From CAWBRT01 sp050015355 (lineage in GTDB: Bacteria > Acidobacteriota > Terriglobia > Terriglobales > Acidobacteriaceae): a DNA stretch of 19,772 nt. Each line of letters opens with the position of its first letter. The stretch's first letter is position 1. Below, piece after piece: positions 1 through 5,991 of the stretch. Where the stretch lies: positions 1-19,772 of the forward strand of contig JBEKBO010000084.1 of assembly GCA_050015355.1 (NCBI GenBank). The letters are read 5' to 3'. Position numbers and translations under genes: made by a program. The notes below the pieces were generated by a model. It did not search any database. It saw only the letters and a program-made list of their open reading frames with translations, and was not told where the DNA came from.

Positions 1-215
1 AAACCGTTAAGTTATTGCGCGAGCTGACCGGTTACCGGGGAGAGGTGACGTATGCGCCCGAGCGATCCGGGGACATCAAACATTCGCTGGCCGATATCAA
101 TCTAGCGCGGAAACATCTTGGCTATGAGATGCAAGTGGACTTCCAAGAGGGCTTGCGCCGCACGGTGGAGTGGTACAAGAGCACCATGAAGACGGAGTTG
201 CTCGCCCACTCCTGA
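1..215 (+). CDS. NAD-dependent nucleotide-sugar epimerase, C-terminal fragment
   Basis: The reading frame is open from base 3 to the TGA at 213-215, so only about the last 70 residues of a gene starting before the window are present. The segment resembles the C-terminus of extended short-chain dehydrogenases of the UDP-GlcNAc/UDP-glucose 4-epimerase type: an R-S-G-D-I-K-H-S motif, then L-A-D-I-N-L-A-R-K-H-L-G-Y, then an E-G-L-R-R-T-V-E-W-Y ending. In this family the R-x-G-D segment lies near the substrate nucleotide. The Rossmann fold and the catalytic Y-x3-K lie outside the window, so the exact sugar cannot be told. The next gene, a UDP-sugar dehydrogenase on the same strand, fits a WbpP/WbpO- or WbpA-like pair making a uronic-acid sugar for surface polysaccharide. 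Confidence 0.8.
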   Translation, partial: TVKLLRELTGYRGEVTYAPERSGDIKHSLADINLARKHLGYEMQVDFQEGLRRTVEWYKSTMKTELLAHS

Positions 216-262
216 TTTCAGATTCAATCAGATCCCACTTGTTCCCCGATGGAGAACGCCAC

Positions 263-1606
263 TTGAACACATTCGCCACCATCCAGAGCGCACTGAAAAG
301 CAAGTTTGAAGAACGTACCGCCCACATTGGCATCGTGGGCATGGGGTATGTCGGGCTGCCCCTGGCCTTGCTGTTCAGTGAGGAGCGTTTCCCGGTAACC
401 GGGTTCGATATCGACGAGCAAAAAGTGGCCGTGCTCAACTCGGGCAATTCCTATATCGTGCGCATCCTGCCTGAAGAAATTCAAAGCGCGCAAGAATTCG
501 GATTCCGCGCCACCAGCGATTACAGCCACATAAACCGGATGGACGCCGTCATTATTTGCGTTCCTACCCCGCTGAACGAGTACCACGAACCCGATTTGAG
601 CTACATTACGAGCACGATCGAGGCGATTGCGCCACGCCTGCGCGAAGGCCAGTTGATTGTGCTGGAAAGCACAACCTACCCGGGAACCACCGATGAAGTT
701 GTCATTCCCTTGTTGGAAAAAGGCAACCCGGCGGGTTTGAAAGTCAGCCGCCCGGGCTCACCGGGAAGTTTTTATGTCGCGTTCTCTCCCGAGCGCGAAG
801 ATCCCGGCAACACCACGGTTGCGCGCCGCGACATTCCGAAGGTCGTCGGGGGAGCAGAACCCGCGGCGACGGAACTTGCCTGCACCTTGTACGGAACCAT
901 CTTCAACCGCACCGTACCGCTCTCCAGCCCGGCGGCAGCGGAGCTGACCAAGCTTCTGGAAAATATCTACCGCTGCGTAAACATCGCGCTGGTCAACGAG
1001 ATGAAGCAGCTTTGCCATCGCATGGGCATCGACATTTTCGAGGTCATTGAGGCGGCTAAAACCAAGCCATTCGGATTCCAGGCTTTCTACCCGGGCCCGG
1101 GATTGGGCGGACACTGCATTCCAATCGACCCGTTCTACTTGTCGTGGAAGGCAAAGCAGTTTGACTTCCGCACCAAGTTCATCGAACTGGCCGGCGAAGT
1201 GAACATTGGCATGCCCTATTACGTGGTGGAGGCGACCGCCGGCGCCCTCAATGAGCGGCGCAAACCGCTGAAGGGATCCAAGATTCTGGTTCTCGGGCTG
1301 GCGTACAAGAAAGATATCGACGATCTGCGCGAGTCGCCTTCGCTCACTATCATCGAGCTGCTGCAAAAACAGGGCGCGCAGGTTTTTTACAACGATCCTT
1401 ATTTTCCCCGCGTGGGCCGCGGACGGCATTACAACCTCAACATGACCTGCACTCCGCTCGACAGCCTCGAACAATATGACTGCGTCATGATCGTTACCGA
1501 CCATTCCGATTACGACTACCAGCGTATTGTTAGGGAATCGAAGCTCGTGGTCGACACCCGCAATGCCACCAAGGGAATTACGGCACCCAATATTGTGCGC
1601 TGCTAG
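263..1606 (+). CDS. UDP-N-acetyl-hexosamine / UDP-glucose family 6-dehydrogenase
   Basis: Oxidises C6 of a UDP-sugar to the uronic acid in two NAD-dependent steps, for polysaccharide precursor supply in the cytoplasm. From a TTG start it has 447 residues, normal for the family. Visible motifs: the NAD-binding G-M-G-Y-V-G (26-31), E-S-T-T-Y-P-G-T-T (135-143), F-S-P-E-R-E-D-P-G-N (174-183), the central-helix A-E-L-T-K-L-L-E-N (226-234) and the active-site G-G-H-C-I-P-I-D-P with catalytic Cys285. The G-G-H-C-I-P-I-D-P-F-Y-L form is typical of the UDP-GlcNAc/UDP-GalNAc dehydrogenases (WbpA/WbpO type) rather than Ugd. The frame stays open upstream to GTG 170, but GGAGAA at 251-256 sits 6 bases before TTG 263, and residues before it match nothing in the family, so I prefer 263. 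It follows the epimerase fragment by 47 bases. Confidence 0.93.
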   Translation: MNTFATIQSALKSKFEERTAHIGIVGMGYVGLPLALLFSEERFPVTGFDIDEQKVAVLNSGNSYIVRILPEEIQSAQEFGFRATSDYSHINRMDAVIICVPTPLNEYHEPDLSYITSTIEAIAPRLREGQLIVLESTTYPGTTDEVVIPLLEKGNPAGLKVSRPGSPGSFYVAFSPEREDPGNTTVARRDIPKVVGGAEPAATELACTLYGTIFNRTVPLSSPAAAELTKLLENIYRCVNIALVNEMKQLCHRMGIDIFEVIEAAKTKPFGFQAFYPGPGLGGHCIPIDPFYLSWKAKQFDFRTKFIELAGEVNIGMPYYVVEATAGALNERRKPLKGSKILVLGLAYKKDIDDLRESPSLTIIELLQKQGAQVFYNDPYFPRVGRGRHYNLNMTCTPLDSLEQYDCVMIVTDHSDYDYQRIVRESKLVVDTRNATKGITAPNIVRC

Positions 1607-1634
1607 AGCAGTTCCAAGGTTGACGTACCCAGTA

Positions 1635-1731
1635 CTAGCACCGCCGGGCTGGATATCACCCCAGCAAACGCCAAACGTTTGCCGGGGACCCCGTACGCCC
1701 GGCTCCTTTGCCGGGTATACCTTCCGCGAAT
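1635..1731 (+). repeat. Dispersed intergenic repeat, copy A
   Basis: This ~97-base stretch reappears in reverse complement at 3331-3429 and, for its core, at 3152-3229. Copy A has several substitutions relative to the other two. It is rich in short inverted G/C blocks (GCCGGGGACCCC, GCCCGGC, GCCGGG) and could form RNA stems behind the dehydrogenase gene. It ends directly at a perfect 14-base palindrome, CTGGTCTAGACCAG (1732-1745). It shows no convincing coding potential; small reading frames inside it look like translated repeat. Repeats of this style occur many times in acidobacterial genomes as far as I recall. Confidence 0.85.
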
Positions 1732-1798
1732 CTGGTCTAGACCAGCACTCTGGGCACGACCGCACGACCCTATCGCATGGGATTGCGGCAGACGTAAT

Positions 1799-1951
1799 TC
1801 AATCGGTGTGTCGCTCAATTACTTTGAAGAAACGATGGCCGCAGGCACGGCAGCGAAACGGGTATCGCCGCCCGAATCGAGAGCGGAGCTTCTCCAGGAG
1901 GTTCTTTCTGTGCGAACGAAACGCTCTTGTCTTGCCGCATTGCGGGCACAT
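1799..1951 (-). CDS. Small zinc-ribbon protein of unknown function
   Basis: A 50-residue protein beginning M-C-P-Q-C-G, with a second pair C-R-A-C-G at 34-38. The two CxxC knuckles (Cys2/5 and Cys34/37), 28 residues apart, should bind one zinc. Between them the chain is very basic (R-S-H-R-K-N and K-L-R-S-R-F-G-R-R), and an aromatic F-F-K follows the second knuckle. I know of similar short C-x2-C proteins in acidobacterial genomes, but no function. The frame is open further upstream, but AAGGAAGG lies 4 bases before this ATG and the other candidate at 2035 has no ribosome binding site. It is on the same strand as and 234 bases downstream of the acyltransferase gene. Nucleic-acid binding is possible but is only inferred from charge. 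Confidence 0.6.
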   Translation of the reverse strand: MCPQCGKTRAFRSHRKNLLEKLRSRFGRRYPFRCRACGHRFFKVIERHTD

Positions 1952-2117
1952 CGAGCCTTCCTTTGCCGAATATTGCTTTTTTTTGCCTCCGTCGCTCACG
2001 GTTTCCTCGCGGAGTAAGAATGCCGGGCTGTGCATGATGAAAGTATGGAGTATTTGCCTGATATCATCGCGTGTAAATTCACTCCGAGGAAAGCCACCTT
2101 TGCAGATTGGGACCCAT

Positions 2118-2157
2118 TCCGATATGGAACGTGCACATTCTCCTTGCACATATCGGA
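2118..2157 (-). other. Stem-loop between acyltransferase and zinc-ribbon genes
   Basis: TCCGATATG (2118-2126) pairs perfectly with CATATCGGA (2149-2157), and an inner TGCA (2132-2135) pairs with TGCA (2145-2148), leaving a 5-base bulge on one side and a 9-base loop. On the minus strand it lies 29 bases after the end of the acyltransferase gene and before the zinc-ribbon gene, with AGGAG exposed in the loop. No T-run follows, so it is not a standard terminator. It may be an RNA-processing or stabilising element. Confidence 0.5.
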
Positions 2158-2185
2158 CCCTGCATAATACCAGACCCGTGCGGCT

Positions 2186-3109
2186 TCAATAGAGAGGCGC
2201 TTCGCCGGGCGGCCTGGTTTTCCAGCGCCGGTGAACCCAAAGCCACTGATCGGGGTAGCGTCTTACGAAGCTCTCTATCACCTTTGTATACATTGCCGTG
2301 TTGGCGACGGCGTCGGCCTCGTCATCGCCCGTGCGAATCGTTTCCAGCGCCGGTTCAAAACGGATTCGATACTTTTGCAGTGAGTCATCCCAAATCGTGA
2401 ACGCGGGAACCACGGCGGCTCCGGTGCGCAGGGCAACGCGGGCGATACCCACGGCGGTGCAGGCCAAATGGCCAAAGAAATCGACAAACACGCCCTGCGG
2501 CGGCGTCATGTTCGTATCCATCAGGATGCCGACCGTGTCGCCGCGACGCAATGCGCTCAGCAGGCCGCGCGCAAATTCGTTCTTATCGATACTGCCGTTG
2601 CCATGGAGCGTGCGGTAACGCCTGACCAGACGATTGAGATAGCGGTTGTCGAGATCGCGAACCACGACTTGAAGCGTGTTGCCATGGACAGAGTGAACGA
2701 ACGAGCCCACTTCCCAGCCACCGAGGTGAGCCGTGAGAAATAGCACCCCTTTGTCGTTCTCGCGCGCCGCCGCAAAATTTTCGAATCCGTCATAGACCGC
2801 GATTTGCGAAACGTTTTCCGTCGAATAGCACGGGAACTTGGGAAACTCCGCGAGCAACCTCCCAAGGGAAAGAAAGACACCGCGCAGTATCCCGAGCCGT
2901 TCACGCTCGGGCATCTCCGGGAACGCCAGTCCAAGGTTCCGTAATCCAACGCGCCGCAGGCGTGGATAGAAGTGAAAAAAACCGAGGCCGATGGCCATTC
3001 CAACCCGGCGCGCCGCCCCGCGCGGCAACACCCGCAGGAGCCCCAACAGACACCATACTGGTAGGAATTCCAAAAGCTCTAACATTGGCGAGAAGACTGA
3101 CGGTAGCAT
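2186..3109 (-). CDS. Lysophospholipid / lipid A acyltransferase family protein (LpxL/HtrB-like)
   Basis: A 307-residue member of the LpxL/HtrB/MsbB acyltransferase family, which attaches secondary acyl chains to lipid A or related lipids at the inner membrane. An N-terminal hydrophobic helix lies at about 10-30. The catalytic H-x4-E motif is H-L-G-G-W-E (128-133), followed by V-R-D-L-D-N (150-155), a substrate-pocket region around M-D-T-N-M-T-P-P-Q-G-V (197-207), and the family ending R-Y-P-D-Q-W-L-W-V-H-R-R-W. Length is normal. Start choice is weak: ATG 3109 and ATG 3085 are both possible and neither has a clear ribosome binding site. It is isolated from other lipid A genes here and is bracketed by copies of one dispersed repeat. 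The acyl acceptor cannot be read from the sequence. Confidence 0.88.
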   Translation of the reverse strand: MLPSVFSPMLELLEFLPVWCLLGLLRVLPRGAARRVGMAIGLGFFHFYPRLRRVGLRNLGLAFPEMPERERLGILRGVFLSLGRLLAEFPKFPCYSTENVSQIAVYDGFENFAAARENDKGVLFLTAHLGGWEVGSFVHSVHGNTLQVVVRDLDNRYLNRLVRRYRTLHGNGSIDKNEFARGLLSALRRGDTVGILMDTNMTPPQGVFVDFFGHLACTAVGIARVALRTGAAVVPAFTIWDDSLQKYRIRFEPALETIRTGDDEADAVANTAMYTKVIESFVRRYPDQWLWVHRRWKTRPPGEAPLY

Positions 3110-3151
3110 CCGAGAAAAAGCGTGTCAAACCCAGCGCCGGCGGATTCGACC

Positions 3152-3229
3152 GGGTTCGCGGAAGGTATGTCCCGGAAAAGAGCCGGGCGCTCGGGGTCCC
3201 CGGCAAATGCTTGGCGTTTGCTGGGGTGA
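3152..3229 (-). repeat. Dispersed intergenic repeat, copy B
   Basis: These 78 bases are identical to 3331-3408, 179 bases further on, and match copy A at 1635-1731 in the opposite orientation. Beyond 3229 the two copies diverge although both continue into a CCCGGCGG block. It lies just upstream of the acyltransferase gene on its 5' side. Confidence 0.88.
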
Positions 3230-3330
3230 CGCTAACGCCCGGCGGAGATATCAGGCATACACTGACCCCCGGATTGCTCTCCTATGTGCGATACCAGACA
3301 CTCGCGTCGAAACGAAAGTGGCGCAAGGCC

Positions 3331-3429
3331 GGGTTCGCGGAAGGTATGTCCCGGAAAAGAGCCGGGCGCTCGGGGTCCCCGGCAAATGCTTGGCGTTTGC
3401 TGGGGTGATATCCAGCCCGGCGGTGCTAG
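3331..3429 (-). repeat. Dispersed intergenic repeat, copy C
   Basis: Its first 78 bases are identical to copy B, and the full ~99 bases correspond to copy A read on the other strand, including the GATATCCAGCCCGGCGGTGC end that copy B lacks. Perfect identity of B and C over 78 bases suggests recent duplication or conversion. Confidence 0.88.
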
Positions 3430-3466
3430 AAACTGTGCTAGACAGGAACACGCGCTGCATTGACAT

Positions 3467-3554
3467 GCGTGGGCGCACGCGACGCCAGGGAATTTTGCTT
3501 CGTTGTGCGGTGTATCACAACAGGGCGGTGACTCTAATCACCGCTCCTGGCGTC
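3467..3554 (+). ncRNA. Candidate structured RNA (small hairpin plus three-way junction)
   Basis: A hairpin GCGTG/CACGC (3467-3471 with 3476-3480) is followed at once by a 9-bp perfect outer stem GACGCCAGG (3481-3489) with CCTGGCGTC (3546-3554), extendable by a G-U pair. The outer stem encloses two more hairpins: GTTGTG/CACAAC (3502-3507 with 3516-3521, 8-base loop) and GCGGTGA/TCACCGC (3525-3531 with 3538-3544, 6-base loop). TTGACA at 3460-3465 precedes it. It ends 91 bases before the ferredoxin ATG. I recognise no known RNA family. It could be a leader element, a small RNA, or part of a repeat. The strand is assumed from the ferredoxin gene. Confidence 0.35.
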
Positions 3555-3645
3555 ATCACCATCTACGATGAAAATGGCATTAGGGAAGCGGCCAGTCGCA
3601 CCAAGCGGGTCGCACCATAACAGCATCAGCATTGGAGAAACATAA

Positions 3646-3897
3646 ATGGCATACGTGATCACTGATTCCTGCGTGAAGGACCTGCTTTGTCTCGACTCCT
3701 GCCCGAGTGACGCCATTCATCCGCGTGGTGACGAACCTGCTTTCGAGGCTGCGACCCAGTTGTTCGTCAGTCCCGAGCTCTGCATGGACTGCGGCGCCTG
3801 CGTCGCGACCTGTCCGACAAATTCGATTTTCCCCCTCGAAGAACTGCCGGCCGAAAAGGCGGAGTTCGCCGAGAAGAACGCCGCGCACTACGCGTAA
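3646..3897 (+). CDS. Seven-cysteine ferredoxin (7Fe or 4Fe-4S type)
   Basis: A small cytoplasmic electron carrier of 83 residues. There are seven cysteines: Cys9, Cys15 and Cys19 (followed by Pro20) in the first half, then the full C-x2-C-x2-C-x3-C-P set at Cys46, 49, 52 and 56. That count and layout fit a [3Fe-4S][4Fe-4S] ferredoxin, in which the first half supplies three ligands. The first spacing is C-x5-C, two residues shorter than the usual C-x7-C of this class. The start M-A-Y-V-I-T-D is typical of the family. GGAGA (3634-3638) sits 7 bases before ATG. The tail after residue 60 is acidic. The redox partner is unknown; no oxidoreductase gene is adjacent. Confidence 0.9.
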   Translation: MAYVITDSCVKDLLCLDSCPSDAIHPRGDEPAFEAATQLFVSPELCMDCGACVATCPTNSIFPLEELPAEKAEFAEKNAAHYA

Positions 3898-4036
3898 TCG
3901 TTCTTCGTTTTCTCAAGCTTGGGCGTGAGGCGGAGCTGCTGCATATTGACTCCTCTCCATCCTCAACCGCCTCCGCCCTCGAGCTTTCCCGCCTGCGGAA
4001 CATTCCGGGCCTCGCGTCGGGCATCTGGTGTGGTGT

Positions 4037-4080
4037 CCCAGAAATACCTCGCATAACCAAACACACCTTGTGAGTCTCAT
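4037..4080 (+). repeat. Direct repeat, unit 1
   Basis: CCCAGAAATACCTCG followed by a TAAC-x-AAA stretch and ACCTTGTGAGT recurs at 4177-4216 with a few changes and a short length difference. The 513-base gap 3898-4410 contains these two units, two inverted repeats (4121-4150 and 4211-4301) and no convincing gene. Confidence 0.75.
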
Positions 4081-4120
4081 CATGAGCGAGCCGGGGTCCG
4101 CGGCTACGGCCGGACGGTGC

Positions 4121-4150
4121 CCCACATCTGCTGCAGTTGGCAGATGTGGG
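4121..4150. repeat. Perfect 11-bp inverted repeat
   Basis: CCCACATCTGC (4121-4131) and GCAGATGTGGG (4140-4150) are perfect reverse complements around an 8-base loop. It lies between the two direct-repeat units. No T-run follows, so terminator function is doubtful. Confidence 0.8.
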
Positions 4151-4176
4151 ACTCTTGATTCACTGGGGCGAGGTTG

Positions 4177-4216
4177 CCCAGAAATACCTCGTAACTAAAA
4201 GTACCTTGTGAGTGTC
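4177..4216 (+). repeat. Direct repeat, unit 2
   Basis: Second unit of the repeat at 4037-4080, sharing the CCCAGAAATACCTCG head and ACCTTGTGAGT tail. It runs directly into the long inverted repeat at 4211-4301. Confidence 0.75.
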
Positions 4217-4301
4217 CTGAGCGCAGCGAAGGATCTGCTTTTCTCGCACCTCAAAACAAAAGCAGATTCTTCGCTTCCCTTCGGGCGCTCAGAATGACAC
4301 T
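4211..4301. repeat. Long imperfect inverted repeat
   Basis: The left arm (4211-4242, containing CTGAGCGCAGCGAAGGATCT) pairs with the right arm (4258-4301, containing AGATTCTTCGCTTCCCTTCG) over about 30 bases, with one roughly 10-base insertion in the right arm. Elements of this kind, flanked by GTCCTGAGC / GCTCAGAATGAC, are scattered in many soil bacterial genomes as far as I recall. It ends about 110 bases before the CydA-like gene. Confidence 0.8.
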
Positions 4302-4410
4302 CCTCGACATTGCTCGGCCCTCCGGTCGCCATGACATAGTGTTGGGAATTTGGATACACTGAGCGTGCAGCTCCGGCGCACCTGCACACCTCGGGCAGAG
4401 GAGCCATCTT

Positions 4411-5991
4411 GTGAACTATCCTGTCTGGCAATTGCCCTTCCCCGGCGGAATCCTGATAGCTCTGGTGGCTGTCACTCACGTCTTTGTTTCGCATTTTGCC
4501 ATTGGCGGCGGCGCCTTCCTGGTGCTCACCGAACGCCGGGCCTACCGCGAGAACGATCCCTCTTTGCTCGCCTATGTGCGCAAGCACTCACGATTTTTTG
4601 CCCTGCTCACGCTGGTATTCGGCACGCTCACCGGTGTTGGCATCTGGTTCACCATCGGGCTGGTCAGTCCTGAAGCCACGTCCTCGCTCATCCATACTTT
4701 CGTCTGGGGATGGGCGATCGAATGGGTCTTCTTTTTCGTCGAAATCATTTCGGCGATTATTTATGCCAAGTCCTGGGACAAGCTGCCCGCGCGCGAGCAT
4801 CTGATCGTCGGCTGGATTTACCTGGTGGCCGCCTGGCTCAGCCTGGTGGTCATCAACGGCATCATCACGTTCATGCTGACGCCGGGAACCTGGTTGCAGA
4901 CGAAACGATTCGCCGATGGCTTTTTCAATCCCACGTACTTCCCTTCTCTGCTGTTGCGCACGGCGATCTGCATATTGCTGGCGGGGGCTTTCGGGTTGGT
5001 TACGGTTGGGCGGCGAAAGAGCGCCGAACGGGAGCCGGGGGCCCCGACAAGTCCGATGTTGGCTTGTTGGGGTGGAAGGGACAAGATCGTCCGTTGGGCC
5101 GCGCAGTGGATAGTGTTGGGCGCCTTGTTGCTGCCGCCGTTGGCCGTCTGGTATTACCACTCGATACCGGAATTCTCCAGGGCTTATCTCGCCGGCAGGC
5201 TGCCGGTGGCGCAACATCTCGCGCGCGGCGGCCTAGCCTTTGCCGCCCTGGCGATGCTTGGCGCCCTGGTGTTCGGCGTGTGGAAACCACGCTGGATGCG
5301 GATGCCGCAGATTGTGATTCTGCTGGTGCTCGGCTTTGGCGTGATCGCGTCATTCGAGTACCTTCGCGAACTGGTGCGCAAGCCCTGGGCTATCAATGAT
5401 TACATCTATGCGAACGATGTGCGGGCCGAGGCCATCGAGCGCTATCGCGAGACCGGAATGCTCAAGGCCGCGAAGTTCCTGGTAAGCGAAGACCCGGATT
5501 CGGCGGCCTATGGTCAAAATATTTTCGCCATCCAGTGCGCCCGCTGTCACTCGATCGACGGAGAGCGCGCCATGCGTCCGCGCGTGCGCGGCTGGGATGC
5601 CGGGTTTGCCTCCGACATGCTGGCGCACCTCGAGGTCACCAGGGGCACCATGCCGCGCTTCGCAGGCAATGAGCAGGACCGTGCCGCGCTCGGGCGCTAC
5701 CTCGCCTCGCTGAACCCGGCGCTCACATCGGCCGCAAGTGCACCGAAAGAATACGGTCGGCAAATCTTCGAGATACGTTGCGGCAGTTGTCATACCATCG
5801 ACGGCCCTTTCAGGCCGCTGAAGAACGCCTTGCGCGGTGCCGGGGCGGAGCAGATCGAGGCCCTGCTGCCGGTTCTGGACAGCATGAGCCCGAACATGCC
5901 GCACTTCAGCGCGCCCGACTCCCAGGCGCACGCGCTGGCCGGTTACATGGCGCATGCCCTGGCGGAAGAGCCGGCAAAGGAGGCACGTTAA
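4411..5991 (+). CDS. Cytochrome bd superfamily subunit I (CydA-like) with fused dihaem cytochrome c tail
   Basis: A 526-residue membrane protein with about eight to nine hydrophobic segments up to residue 320, then a soluble part with two haem-c motifs, C-A-R-C-H (376-380) and C-G-S-C-H (457-461). CydA signatures are visible: T-H-V-F-V-S-H with His23 at the place of E. coli His19, I-E-W-x4-V-E with Glu104 and Glu111 like Glu99/Glu107, I-N-G-x-I-x7-P-G-T-W (149-161), and Glu320 followed by V-R-K-P-W-A-I like the E. coli Glu445 / GRQPW region. Arg183 stands where CydA has the haem b558 ligand His186. Met414 (T-M-P) and Met496 (N-M-P) are possible axial haem-c ligands. The GTG start has AGAGGAG 7 bases before it. 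A terminal reductase fed by c-type haems is inferred; oxygen as acceptor is not shown. The next gene abuts it. Confidence 0.82.
   Translation: MNYPVWQLPFPGGILIALVAVTHVFVSHFAIGGGAFLVLTERRAYRENDPSLLAYVRKHSRFFALLTLVFGTLTGVGIWFTIGLVSPEATSSLIHTFVWGWAIEWVFFFVEIISAIIYAKSWDKLPAREHLIVGWIYLVAAWLSLVVINGIITFMLTPGTWLQTKRFADGFFNPTYFPSLLLRTAICILLAGAFGLVTVGRRKSAEREPGAPTSPMLACWGGRDKIVRWAAQWIVLGALLLPPLAVWYYHSIPEFSRAYLAGRLPVAQHLARGGLAFAALAMLGALVFGVWKPRWMRMPQIVILLVLGFGVIASFEYLRELVRKPWAINDYIYANDVRAEAIERYRETGMLKAAKFLVSEDPDSAAYGQNIFAIQCARCHSIDGERAMRPRVRGWDAGFASDMLAHLEVTRGTMPRFAGNEQDRAALGRYLASLNPALTSAASAPKEYGRQIFEIRCGSCHTIDGPFRPLKNALRGAGAEQIEALLPVLDSMSPNMPHFSAPDSQAHALAGYMAHALAEEPAKEAR

Noticed and set aside
170..262. 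GTG start at 170 for the UDP-sugar dehydrogenase
   Set aside because: It overlaps the epimerase end, adds 31 residues foreign to the family, and a well-spaced GGAGAA points to TTG 263.
758..1765. 335-codon open frame on the minus strand
   Set aside because: It lies fully antisense to the UDP-sugar dehydrogenase, whose motifs are unambiguous, and shows no domain of its own; it is an effect of GC-rich codon usage.
2901..3408. Several small frames translating as P-G-T-P-S-A-R-L-F-S-G-T-Y-L-P
   Set aside because: This peptide is the translation of the dispersed repeat and occurs wherever the repeat does; repeat copies explain it better than a gene family.
3898..4330. Possible CRISPR array from repeated blocks
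   Set aside because: Only two direct-repeat units about 140 bases apart with unlike spacers containing other inverted repeats; no regular array and no cas genes.
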